Shown here piece after piece: positions 32,938 to 40,226 of a stretch of DNA of 64,000 nucleotides. The stretch covers positions 62,001-126,000 of the forward strand of contig CAXMMR010000031.1 in the NCBI GenBank assembly GCA_963692975.2. The letters run 5' to 3'. The notes beneath the pieces are model-generated. The model saw only the letters and a list, made by a program, of their open reading frames with translations, searched no databases and had not been told where the DNA came from. The translations under genes were made by a program, and so were the position numbers. The stretch comes from CAXMMR01 sp963692975 (lineage in GTDB: Bacteria > Pseudomonadota > Alphaproteobacteria > Acetobacterales > Acetobacteraceae). The first letter of the stretch is position 1; every line of letters begins with the position of its first letter.

Positions 32938-34305
32938 TCAATGGGTTGGCTGGATCTTGCCCATCGGCAAGATCGGGCGGGTTACGTCGGCCTTCAGGAC
33001 TTCGCCGGCCAAATAGAGGCTGCCGCAGATCAGCACGCGGCCAGGGGCGCGGCCATGGGCGCGGGCGGTGAGGCGCCGGAGGGCGTCGGCCACGGTGGGG
33101 CCGGGGACGGCGCGGCCGGCGGAGGCGGCGACGATCGCCTCGACCGGGACGGCGAGGTGCTGGCCCGGCTCGGCGACGGCGTGGACGCTGGCGGCGAGCG
33201 GCAGCAGCGGGCGCAGGAAGCCGGCGACGTCTTTGGACTGCTTCATGCCGACCACGAGGTGGAGCGGGCGGTCCGACCAGGCGGCGGCGATGTGGGTGGC
33301 GAGTGCGGCGCCGGCGGCCGGGTTGTGGCCGCCGTCGAGCCACAGCTCGGTCTGCGCCGGCAGGCTGGCGGCGAGGCGGCCGTGCAGGCGCTGCAGCCGG
33401 GCGGGCCACTCGGCCTCGGCGATGGCGGACCAGGCCTCGGGCGGGACCGGCACCCGGGCGGTGCGCAGCGTGGCGATGGCGAGGCCGGCGTTTTCGAGCT
33501 GGTGGGGGCCGGGCAGAGCGGGCAGCGGCAGCTCGAGCAGGCCGTAGCGGTCCTGGTAGAGCATCGCGCCGTGGAGCTCCGGGTCGAGGGCGACGGCCCA
33601 GTCCAGGCCGCGGACCAGCAGCGGGGCGGCCTGCCGGCCGGCCTCGGCGCGCAGCACTTGCAGGATGGCCGGGTCGGTGCAGGCGGTGATGCAGGGAGTG
33701 CTCGGCTTGATGATGCCGGCTTTTTCGCCGGCGATTTGGGTGATCGTGTCGCCGAGGAACTCCTGATGGTCCATCGAGATGGCGCTGATGGCGCAGGCGA
33801 TGGGCTGGACGACGTTGGTGGCGTCGAAGCGGCCGCCGAGGCCGACCTCGACGATGGCGATGTCGGCCGGGACACGGGCGAATAGCAGCAGGGTGGCGGC
33901 GACGAGGACCTCGAAGACGGTGATCGGGGCGCCGGCGTTGACGGCCTCGATCTCCTCCAGGGTGGCGGCCAGCGTCGCGTCGTCGACGAGGGTGCCGGCG
34001 AGGCGGATGCGCTCGTTGAAGCGGACGAGGTGGGGCGAGGTGTAGACGTGGGCGCGCAAGCCGGCGGCCTCGCAGATGGCGCGGAGGTTGGCGCAGGTGG
34101 AGCCCTTGCCGTTGGTGCCGGCGACGTGGAGCACCGGCGGCAGGCGGCGCTCGGGGTGATCGAGGGCTTCGAGCAGGCGCCGCAGGCGGTCGAGGCGCAA
34201 GTCGATCAGCACCGGGTAGAGGGCGTGCAGGCGCTCGATCGCGGCCTCGGCGCGGCCGGAGAGATTGGTGGGCTCACGCATGGCGGACGGTGGCGGGGGG
34301 CTCAT
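32938..34305 (-). CDS. folC: Bifunctional folylpolyglutamate synthase / dihydrofolate synthase
   Basis: About 455 residues from ATG 34305; ATG 34281 (MREPTNLSGRAEAAIERL) is an equally plausible start eight codons in. The Mur-ligase-type P-loop is HVAGTNGKGSTCANLRAI; the folate-binding region is TSPHLVRFNERIRLAG, then EVGLGGRFDATNVV, SMDHQEFLGDTITQIAGEKAGIIK, and the C-terminal LDGGHNPAAGAALATHI. It adds glutamate to dihydropteroate and folates. The last 13 residues (RPILPMGKIQPTH) exceed the usual end and are encoded by palindromic motif C, so the 3' end looks captured from a repeat. Confidence 0.93.
   Translation of the reverse strand: MSPPPPSAMREPTNLSGRAEAAIERLHALYPVLIDLRLDRLRRLLEALDHPERRLPPVLHVAGTNGKGSTCANLRAICEAAGLRAHVYTSPHLVRFNERIRLAGTLVDDATLAATLEEIEAVNAGAPITVFEVLVAATLLLFARVPADIAIVEVGLGGRFDATNVVQPIACAISAISMDHQEFLGDTITQIAGEKAGIIKPSTPCITACTDPAILQVLRAEAGRQAAPLLVRGLDWAVALDPELHGAMLYQDRYGLLELPLPALPGPHQLENAGLAIATLRTARVPVPPEAWSAIAEAEWPARLQRLHGRLAASLPAQTELWLDGGHNPAAGAALATHIAAAWSDRPLHLVVGMKQSKDVAGFLRPLLPLAASVHAVAEPGQHLAVPVEAIVAASAGRAVPGPTVADALRRLTARAHGRAPGRVLICGSLYLAGEVLKADVTRPILPMGKIQPTH
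32953..32974. promoter_or_regulatory. Palindromic motif C variant in the folC 3' end
   Basis: GATCTTGCC-catc-GGCAAGATC: both 9-bp arms match the motif at 3613-3638 apart from the outermost base; the four central bases differ. It lies 17 bp upstream of the ParB-like gene's start. Confidence 0.4.
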
Positions 34306-34417
34306 GCGCGGCAATCTGGCTTGGCGAGGGGAAAGTGCCAATGCCGGCGGCCGGGGCGCAGGAGGCGGTGCTGCGGGAGTTCGGGGGGCGCGATCGAGGC
34401 TTAGGCGGGGTGAGCGA

Positions 34418-35320
34418 TTATCTCGGAGTGGGCACGGCTTGGACGTAGAGGCGGCGGAATGGGTAGGAGATCCAGACGCGGTTGTGGCTGAGGAAGTCGT
34501 CGCCGAGGAGGTTGATCGGGCCGGCATAGACGGCGAGGCGCGGGTTGGCGACGAAGCCGATCGGCAACTGGAAGGACTTGAAGCGGTGCAGGCGGGCTTG
34601 CTGCTTCTGCTCGCCGAGGCCACCGAGCGGGTGCGACGGGTCGTTGGCGAGGGCGGATGAGGGCGTGCCGGCGCGGGCGGCCCACTGTGTGGTGACGAAG
34701 CTGACGGCGGCGCCGCTGTCCAGGATGAAGGGCACGACGACGCCGTCGAGCTTGGTCGGGAAGATCACCCGGGTGGTGAAGCGCACGCTTTGTCCGGGCA
34801 CGCCGAAGGGCATGCTGGCGGATTTGCCGAGCGGGGCGAAGGTGGCGGCGGCGCAGCCTTCGGTCTCGTAGAGGCCGACGCGGTGCGAGGGCAGGTCGAT
34901 CAGGACGTCGTAATTGGCCAGGAAGTCGCCGCCGAACAGGCCATCGATCGGCTTGCCGTCCGGGCCGCGGCCATGCAGGGGAGCGACGTAGAAGTTGACG
35001 TCGCGACCGGTGGCGTAGCCGACGGTCAGGCTCGGGACGGTGGCGATCGTGTTCGAGCCGATGCCGCCGACGCCGGTGATCGCAAGGGGCGTCTGGTGCG
35101 TCGCCATTGCGCCGGCCTGGACGATGGCGGGGCTGAGGACGGACCGGAACGCGCCGGTGTCGACCAGGAGGGTTGCCGGGCGGTTTTGCACGAGGACGGG
35201 GACGAAGGGCTTTAAGCCGTAGGTGGGCAGGCGGGCGAGCGGGTGGATGACGCATTGCGACGGCGTGGTGGCGCAGGCGGCGAGGGTGAGGAGGGTGGCG
35301 AGGGCGAGGGGCGGGCGCAC
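34418..35320 (-). CDS. Two-domain retropepsin-like aspartic protease, lipoprotein
   Basis: About 300 residues from GTG 35320, where a short lipoprotein signal MRPPLALATLLTLAAC puts the lipidated Cys at position 16. Two aspartic protease half-sites are present: LLVDTGAFRSVL (Asp54) and FILDSGAAVSFV (Asp201). Each is followed by the hydrophobic-Gly pattern expected in each lobe (GLFGGDFLANYDVLIDL and NLLGDDFLSHNRVWISY). Clan AA single-chain enzymes usually pair two such lobes. The gene is on the folC strand, 112 bp upstream of it. The frame is open up to 35590, but that part covers a different broken ORF. Substrate is unknown; attachment to the periplasmic face of a membrane is inferred. Confidence 0.75.
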   Translation of the reverse strand: MRPPLALATLLTLAACATTPSQCVIHPLARLPTYGLKPFVPVLVQNRPATLLVDTGAFRSVLSPAIVQAGAMATHQTPLAITGVGGIGSNTIATVPSLTVGYATGRDVNFYVAPLHGRGPDGKPIDGLFGGDFLANYDVLIDLPSHRVGLYETEGCAAATFAPLGKSASMPFGVPGQSVRFTTRVIFPTKLDGVVVPFILDSGAAVSFVTTQWAARAGTPSSALANDPSHPLGGLGEQKQQARLHRFKSFQLPIGFVANPRLAVYAGPINLLGDDFLSHNRVWISYPFRRLYVQAVPTPR

Positions 35321-35324
35321 TGGT

Positions 35325-35577
35325 CTAGTCAGCGGTGGGGGCTGGTTCGGAGCAGATGGCGCGGACGAGGTCGGGCAGGTGGCCGTATTGGACTTCCATG
35401 CCGAACAGGATGTCGGCTGGGCAGGCCAGGCCTGTGGCCACGAGGACGTAAGCGACGTCTCCCGCGACGCGGAGCGCAAGCTGGACTTGGCTTCGGCCTC
35501 GCGCTGAGCTGAGGTGATGTGTTGAGCGAACCAAACAGGGCGGCGAACAGCGCGAGCAGGCCGGTAACGGTTTTCAT
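35325..35577 (-). pseudogene. Possible small secreted protein gene broken by frameshifts
   Basis: The minus strand from ATG 35577 encodes a good signal peptide (MKTVTGLLALFAALFG). In a second frame it continues as FAQHITSAQREAEAKSSLR, and in a third as LRVAGDVAYVLVATGLACPADILFGMEVQYGHLPDL to a stop at 35325. All three stretches have the host's G/C-rich third-position codon use and join into one plausible small exported protein of about 80 residues. I recognise no family. The alternative is that only one piece is real. It abuts the left edge of the AT-richer island. Confidence 0.35.
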
Positions 35578-35807
35578 CGCCGTTATCCAAAAACTACGCG
35601 GTCGCGCGCCGGTTCGGTTTAGCGAGATTGCGGGCTCCACCTTGATTGAGACAATGGTTTATACGCTGCATATGCTATCAGATGGCGATCGGAAGATTTC
35701 TCTCGCTAGCATACGAAGCATTATGCCAGCAGGTTGCCGAGGGCGGGCTTTGCTACCAGTGGAGCGTCAAGCTTAACTTATTTTGCATGAATGCAGGCTT
35801 AAAAGGT

Positions 35808-35816
35808 TGTGGATAA
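35808..35816 (-). promoter_or_regulatory. Isolated consensus DnaA box
   Basis: TGTGGATAA, the complement of TTATCCACA, in the AT-rich leader of the island's small ORF. Only one box is present, so a regulatory or chance site is likelier than an origin. Confidence 0.3.
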
Positions 35817-35880
35817 CTACCTTCGGGCTGTGGTTGCGAGGCTTTGTAGGGAGTCAAATGACTACTGTTTGGAGGGCGCC

Positions 35881-36039
35881 ATGTCGGGATACGCAGCTGT
35901 CAACGAGGCCTACCGGAAAGCGAGCCAAGAGAGCACTCTTCTGAGAGAGGCTCTCCGTCTTCGTGACGAAAAGCTGATGATGGCAGAAGCCCCACGAGTG
36001 GGCTCATCCGAGAGTGACTCTCACCAAACAGGCGAGTAG
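35881..36039 (+). CDS. Small hypothetical protein upstream of the dGTPase gene
   Basis: 52 residues from ATG 35881, which has a strong GGAGG Shine-Dalgarno five bases upstream; an in-frame GTG at 35809 would give 76 residues. The middle (VNEAYRKASQESTLLREALRLRDEKLMMAEA) is charged and likely helical, perhaps coiled-coil; the tail is Ser-rich. No family recognised. Its stop is 3 bp before the dGTPase start, so the two form a coupled pair. It could be a regulator or partner of the hydrolase; that is inference only. Confidence 0.55.
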   Translation: MSGYAAVNEAYRKASQESTLLREALRLRDEKLMMAEAPRVGSSESDSHQTGE

Positions 36040-36042
36040 GCG

Positions 36043-37404
36043 GTGCTTTACGCTAGCGGTGATCAGGAGCGCGAGCAGAATGCTTTAGCGGACAATCCGG
36101 CCTGGCGAGATCCTTTCACCCGCGACTACGCGCGGGTCTTACATTCCGCGAGCTTTCGAAGGCTTCAAGGAAAAACACAGGTTTTTCCCGGTCATGAGTC
36201 CGACTTTTTTCGTAATCGACTAACGCACTCCTTGGAGGTGGCTCAGATTGCGGAGGGTATTGCTGCTCGATTAAACTGTGTTGAGGCAAGTTTTGCACCC
36301 ACAACCGGCAACGCAATTAATTGTAGGCTCTGTGCTACAGCAGCTTTAATACATGACATGGGTCATCCTCCATTTGGCCACAATGGAGAGAAGGCGCTAG
36401 ACTCTAAAATGCGAGACTACGGCGGCTTCGAAGGTAACGCGCAATCCCTCAGAATAGTGTCCGTGCTTGAGAAGAAAATCTACGGGACCGCCGGACAAAG
36501 GCTTGGATTAGGTCTTTGTTACAGGACTTTAGCTTCCATTATAAAATACGATAACAAGATTCCAACCAACAGGAAGGGTGGTGCTAAGGTCGTAAAAGGC
36601 TACTACGGGACTGAGGCTGATCTAGTTACGCGCATCAAGGATGCAGTCCTATGTGGTCAACAGTTAAAAGACAAGAAATTTAAGACGATTGAATGCTCAA
36701 TAATGGACATCGCTGATGATATAGCCTATTCGACGTTTGACTTGGAGGACTCTTTTAAGGCTGACTTTCTCAGTCCTGCTAACGCATTGTCGTCAAGCAA
36801 CGAGCTACTTGATGCGGTCGCCAAAAAAGTTTCAAACGAGCTTGGCTATGATTTTACGGGCGCTCAAACCCTGCTGACGCTCATAGAGATTTTTGATATA
36901 GGTTCACCGATCGTAAATGACGGTGACCATTTGCGCAGCTTCATAGATCGGTTCAAGGCATATGAACGGATCTGCAAAGATGCGCACTATAGAACTAAGC
37001 TCTCTTCAGATCTCATAAACAGAGCTATTAATGAAGTGAGTGTAGACTATGATGACGAATTTCCGATGCTTTCGACAGTGAAGCTGGGTCGTGAAGCAAA
37101 AGAACGAGTAGAGGTGTTAAAGCACTACACGTATCTTGCAGCAATCTATTCACCTAGGGTAAAAGTTTCAGAGTATAGAGGACAAGAAGTCGTAGAAGGT
37201 ATTTTTCATGCTTTGACTAGTGACAGGGGCGAGCTTCTTATGCCTGAGGACGTAAAGCAGCAATACGAGCTAAGCTCACACGATGTAGCTTCTCAAATGC
37301 GAATCGTCTGCGACTATATAGCAGGCATGACAGATAGATATTCAGTCGAGTTTTATGGAAGGCTGCATTCTGATAGTGCTGCTACAATGTTTAAGCCGCA
37401 CTAA
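36043..37404 (+). CDS. dGTPase-family deoxynucleoside triphosphate triphosphohydrolase (HD domain)
   Basis: A 453-residue HD hydrolase expected to cut dGTP or other dNTPs to nucleoside and triphosphate. Metal-binding residues are present: His62 (NRLTHSLEVAQ), His104-Asp105 (LIHDMGHPPFGHNGE) and Asp226 in DIADDIAYSTFD. The N-terminal FRRLQGKTQVFPGHESDFFRNRLTHS is typical of the family. It starts with GTG, coupled to the small ORF upstream. Codon use is A/T-rich, unlike the host genes. Some stand-alone dGTPases of this family act in phage defence by draining dNTP pools; position in an island fits that role, but housekeeping use is possible. Confidence 0.88.
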   Translation: MLYASGDQEREQNALADNPAWRDPFTRDYARVLHSASFRRLQGKTQVFPGHESDFFRNRLTHSLEVAQIAEGIAARLNCVEASFAPTTGNAINCRLCATAALIHDMGHPPFGHNGEKALDSKMRDYGGFEGNAQSLRIVSVLEKKIYGTAGQRLGLGLCYRTLASIIKYDNKIPTNRKGGAKVVKGYYGTEADLVTRIKDAVLCGQQLKDKKFKTIECSIMDIADDIAYSTFDLEDSFKADFLSPANALSSSNELLDAVAKKVSNELGYDFTGAQTLLTLIEIFDIGSPIVNDGDHLRSFIDRFKAYERICKDAHYRTKLSSDLINRAINEVSVDYDDEFPMLSTVKLGREAKERVEVLKHYTYLAAIYSPRVKVSEYRGQEVVEGIFHALTSDRGELLMPEDVKQQYELSSHDVASQMRIVCDYIAGMTDRYSVEFYGRLHSDSAATMFKPH

Positions 37405-37619
37405 GTACATTTGATGTCGCACAATCCTTTGTCGAATAGTAAATGTTTTTAGACTGAGGCTTCGATAATACTGGCCTACGCTTATGCTAGTATTTACGGC
37501 AAATAATAAGAAGAACGACTGTCGTATTCAAGGCAGGATTTTAGCTTAGGCTTACACCTCACTGGTTCAGGATGGCCTGGGATACGCTGAACTTACTGCT
37601 ATCAGGACGCTCCTCATTT

Positions 37620-37650
37620 AAGGCTTGCGGCTCAAGCAGTTGCAAGCCTT
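37620..37650 (+). terminator. Possible terminator hairpin after the dGTPase gene
   Basis: AAGGCTTGC (37620-37628) pairs with GCAAGCCTT (37642-37650) over nine base pairs, followed by only one further T. It is 215 bp past the stop codon. A weaker hairpin (AATACT/AGTATT, 37467-37494) lies before it. A terminator is plausible but the T-run is short. Confidence 0.35.
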
Positions 37651-37764
37651 TGGCCTACTACATTTAGGCGTTTTCGGTGTTTACTCCCCAAATGTAGCAT
37701 CCGACTCAATTTTTAGCTTGCATGTCTCGCCAGAGTACCTGCATAGGTTGTAGGCAGACAAAGT

Positions 37765-37797
37765 TTGGGGGGCTAGGCTTGCAGGCCTGCCCCCCAA
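37765..37797. other. Strong GC-rich hairpin in the island
   Basis: TTGGGGGGC (37765-37773) pairs with GCCCCCCAA (37789-37797); inside, AGGC pairs with GCCT, with a single bulged T. The stem is far stronger than its AT-rich surroundings would give by chance. Confidence 0.55.
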
Positions 37798-37814
37798 TCG
37801 ACCGCAAAGCGCTT

Positions 37815-37886
37815 GAACCGCCTGCGGGCCGTCGCCTGGTACGACTCGGTCTTAGCCGAGTAAGGTTGCGGTAGTCAAGGCGGTTC
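37815..37886 (+). ncRNA. Putative structured RNA / leader upstream of the zinc-ribbon-like ORF
   Basis: Over 72 nt, GAACCGCCT (37815-37823) pairs perfectly with AGGCGGTTC (37878-37886), and an inner hairpin ACTCGG (37844-37849) pairs with CCGAGT (37856-37861). It ends 21 bp before the next start codon. It lacks a T-arm and a seven-base anticodon loop, so it is not a tRNA. It could be a 5' leader that controls the next ORF or a separate small RNA. No known RNA family recognised. Confidence 0.35.
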
Positions 37887-37907
37887 TTACACGTGAAGGA
37901 CGCTGAG

Positions 37908-38147
37908 ATGGCGATGTATAAGTATACCGCGTACCTACAGTCCTCAAGCGACGTTTGTTTCGATACCGAGCATAAACCTGGCTTTCCAACTCCGAAGTCC
38001 GGCATTTATCGCTGTATTGGTTGCGGCCGAGAGGCCGTCTCTACGGCAGAACATCCGCTGCCTGCTCAAAACCATCATCAGCATACGATGGCTCAAGGTC
38101 TGATACGTTGGCGCTTGGCCGTTTTCGCAGACCACCGACCAAAATAA
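37908..38147 (+). CDS. Small zinc-ribbon-like hypothetical protein
   Basis: 79 residues from ATG 37908, chosen for the AAGGA Shine-Dalgarno seven bases upstream (GTG 37893 is an alternative). The central GIYRCIGCGREAVSTAEHPLPAQNHHQHT has a Cys-x2-Cys knuckle and a His cluster, suggesting one bound metal ion; IRWRLAVFADHRPK ends the protein. Similar short proteins are found in variable genome regions as far as I recall, with no assigned function. It is the last gene of the island and has a structured leader. Confidence 0.55.
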   Translation: MAMYKYTAYLQSSSDVCFDTEHKPGFPTPKSGIYRCIGCGREAVSTAEHPLPAQNHHQHTMAQGLIRWRLAVFADHRPK

Positions 38148-38160
38148 CAAAGAGACTACC

Positions 38161-38216
38161 GGGATCCAAGGGCCTCACGGCCCTTGGTGGGTCCAGGGCA
38201 AAGCCCTGGCCTTGCT
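38161..38216. repeat. Family B repeat, short copy (B8)
   Basis: CCAAGGGC-ctcac-GGCCCTTGG and CCAGGGCAAAGCCCTGG, ending GGCCTTGCT. It sits between the island and the accD stop codon. Confidence 0.75.
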
Positions 38217-38226
38217 GCCGCTTGGC

Positions 38227-39108
38227 TTACTCTGCTGCTTCCGCTGCCGGAACCGTGACCGGTTGGGTGGCGAGCATGCCGAGTAGGCGGCCGAGGATTT
38301 CGCGGAGTTCGGTGCGTTTGACGACCATGTCTAGGATGCCGTGCTCATACAGGTATTCGGCGCGTTGAAAGCCTTCGGGGAGGGTTTCGCGCATGGTGGA
38401 TTCTATGACCCGGGCGCCGGCGAAGCCGATGAGGGCGTTGGGTTCGGCGATCTGGATGTCGCCAAGCATGGCGAAGCTGGCGGTGACGCCGCCGGTGGTT
38501 GGGTCGGTGAGGACGACGAGGAAGGGGAGGCCGGCTTCTTTGACCAGGCGCGTCGCTATTGTCGTGCGGGGCATTTGCATGAGGCTGATGGCGCCTTCCT
38601 GCATGCGGGCGCCGCCGGAGGCGGTGAAGACGATGAGCGGGGCGTGCTGCATCAGGGCGAGGCGGGCGGCGGCGACGATGCCTTCGCCGACGGCCGCCCC
38701 CATGGAGCCGCCCATGAACTCGAAGGCCATGACGGCGACGACGGCCTTGTGGCCGCCGATGGTGCCGTGGGCGGCGACGATGGCGTCGTCGAGGTGGGTC
38801 TTGGCGCGGTTTTCGCGGAGGCGGTCGGTGTAGCGTTTCTGGTCGCGGAAGGCGAGCGGGTCGGCCGGCGCGCGGGGGAGCTCGATGCGGGTGTGGCTGC
38901 CTTCGTCGAAGGTCCAGTCGAGGCGCTCGAGGACGCCGGCGCGCATGTGGTGGCCGCAATGGGGGCAGACGCGGAGGTTGGCGACCAGCTCCTTGGTGAA
39001 GGTCATTTGCTGGCAGGCGGGGCACTGGGTCCAGAGGTCGTCGGGGATTTCCGGGCGACCGAGGATGCTGCGGATCTTGGGGCGGACGTAGCGGGTGAGC
39101 CAGCTCAT
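38227..39108 (-). CDS. accD: Acetyl-CoA carboxylase carboxyltransferase subunit beta
   Basis: A 293-residue subunit that, with AccA, transfers carboxyl from biotin to acetyl-CoA. The start at 39108 overlaps the trpA stop (ATGA); the longer frame is a shadow over trpA. The N-terminal zinc ribbon is complete: CPACQQMTFTKELVANLRVCPHCGHH (Cys pairs at about 28/31 and 47/50). The carboxyltransferase core has FMGGSMGAAVGEGI, FTASGGARMQEG and LTDPTTGGVTASFAMLGD. Gene order trpB-trpA-accD is standard; folC, usually next, is displaced by the island. Confidence 0.95.
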   Translation of the reverse strand: MSWLTRYVRPKIRSILGRPEIPDDLWTQCPACQQMTFTKELVANLRVCPHCGHHMRAGVLERLDWTFDEGSHTRIELPRAPADPLAFRDQKRYTDRLRENRAKTHLDDAIVAAHGTIGGHKAVVAVMAFEFMGGSMGAAVGEGIVAAARLALMQHAPLIVFTASGGARMQEGAISLMQMPRTTIATRLVKEAGLPFLVVLTDPTTGGVTASFAMLGDIQIAEPNALIGFAGARVIESTMRETLPEGFQRAEYLYEHGILDMVVKRTELREILGRLLGMLATQPVTVPAAEAAE

Positions 39109-39998
39109 CAGACGGTCTCCGGCTGGGACTGGGTGACGATCTCCGGCTCGGCCGGTGCGACGTTTTCCGGCTCCGCCGGGGGTGGGGCGCGCAGGCCGTC
39201 GGCGAGGGCGCGGACCTGGGCGAGGACGGCGGGGGCGGTCTCGGAGGTGGCGCGGCCTTCGGCATCCAGGCTCGCGGCCAGGGTGTCGATCAGGGCGGAG
39301 GCGACGACGGCGGCGTCGGCGTGGCGGGTCGCCGCGCGCGCCTGCTCGGGGGTGCGGACGCCGAAGCCGACGGCGATGGGCAGGGCGGTGGCGCGGCGGA
39401 GGCGGGGGATTGCGGCCTGCAAGTCGGCGGAGGAGGCGGTGCGGGTGCCGGTGATGCCGGAGATCGAGACGTAGTAGACGAAGCCGCCGGCGCCGGTGAG
39501 CACGATCGGCAGGCGGGCGTCGTCGGTGGTGGGGGCGACGAGGCGGATGATGTCGAGGCCGTGGGCGGCGGCGTGGGGGAGCAGAAGGGGGAGCTCCTCG
39601 GTCGGCAAATCGACCACGATCAGGCCGTCGACGCCGGCGGCCGCGGCGTCGGCGCAGAAGGGCTCGACCTGGTAGGCGAGGATGGGGTTCAGGTAGCCCA
39701 TGAGGATGATCGGCGTCGCCTCGTCGTGGGCGCGGAAGCTTGCGACCATGGCGAGGGTGTTGCGCATGGTGGCGCCGGCGGTGAGGCCGCGGATGGCGGC
39801 GCGCTGGATGGTGGGGCCGTCGGCCATCGGGTCGGTGAAGGGGCAGCCGATCTCGATCAGGTCGGCGCCGGCGGCGGGCATGCCGTCCAGGATCGCCTGC
39901 GAGGTGGGCAGGTCCGGGTCGTAGGCTTCGAGGAAGGTGATCAAGGCGCCGCGTTTCTCGCGCGCCAGGGCCTCGAAGCGGGGGGATATGCGGGTCAT
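39108..39998 (-). CDS. trpA: Tryptophan synthase alpha subunit
   Basis: A 296-residue TIM-barrel subunit that cleaves indole-3-glycerol phosphate. Catalytic Glu is in DLIEIGCPFTDPMADGPTIQ, Asp in DGLIVVDLPTEE, with phosphate-binding GVRTPEQA. The C-terminal 30 residues are Pro/Glu-rich and go beyond the usual end. It overlaps accD by 1-4 bp and lies 0.2 kb after trpB, separated by repeat B9. Confidence 0.95.
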   Translation of the reverse strand: MTRISPRFEALAREKRGALITFLEAYDPDLPTSQAILDGMPAAGADLIEIGCPFTDPMADGPTIQRAAIRGLTAGATMRNTLAMVASFRAHDEATPIILMGYLNPILAYQVEPFCADAAAAGVDGLIVVDLPTEELPLLLPHAAAHGLDIIRLVAPTTDDARLPIVLTGAGGFVYYVSISGITGTRTASSADLQAAIPRLRRATALPIAVGFGVRTPEQARAATRHADAAVVASALIDTLAASLDAEGRATSETAPAVLAQVRALADGLRAPPPAEPENVAPAEPEIVTQSQPETV

Positions 39999-40013
39999 GA
40001 GGGAAGGCCGAGG

Positions 40014-40226
40014 TAAGGAAGGCCAGAGGCTCTGCCTCTGGACTCCGCTGGGGCCTGAGGCCCCAGACCCCCATCCGTTTGGAGGGTCATCGGGAGCTTT
40101 CTTGTTTGGCGAAGCCGATCATTCATTATTGAAGCTTCCCCGACCTCGCCATTTAGCATGGATAAGTAATGGATTTTAAAGGCTTCGCCTTTAATCGGGT
40201 CCAGGGCAGACAGCCCTGGCCTTGCT
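40014..40226. repeat. Family B repeat, full-length copy (B9)
   Basis: In order: CCAGAGGCTCTGCCTCTGG, TGGGGCCTGAGGCCCCA, CCCCATCCGTTTGGAGG, TTTCTTGTTTGGCGAAGCC, a 45-bp spacer, AAAGGCTTCGCCTTT, then CCAGGGCAGACAGCCCTGG. About 213 bp, filling the trpB-trpA gap completely. Confidence 0.88.

Larger units (their letters stand above)
35585..38150. other. AT-richer genomic island
   Basis: Base composition falls sharply relative to both flanks (many TTA, ATA and AAA codons, which are rare elsewhere in the window). It carries a small ORF, a dGTPase-family gene, 0.5 kb of hairpin-rich non-coding DNA and a small zinc-ribbon-like ORF. No integrase, tRNA or clear flanking direct repeat was found. It interrupts the stretch between accD and the aspartic-protease/folC genes. 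Acquired by transfer, by inference. The 35578-35880 part shows no gene beyond the small-ORF extension. Confidence 0.65.

Noticed and set aside
35808..35816. Island as an integrated plasmid with its own origin
   Set aside because: Only one DnaA box, no Rep gene and no iterons are present.
37815..37886. tRNA gene in the island
   Set aside because: Length is right (72 nt), but there is no T-arm with TTCGA, and the inner loop is six bases, not seven.
37889..37900. parS-like site (CACGTGAA)
   Set aside because: Only about 12 of 16 positions match TGTTTCACGTGAAACA. Other CACGTG words (5470, 27766, 53574, 58876) match even less. No credible parS was found.
37706..38005. 99-residue minus-strand ORF in the island
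   Set aside because: It overlaps the hairpins and the plus-strand zinc-ribbon-like ORF, and shows no recognisable motif or ribosome site.
38227..40074. 615-residue accD fusion
   Set aside because: The extra N-terminal part is an Arg/Pro-rich shadow of trpA; AccD starts at 39108.
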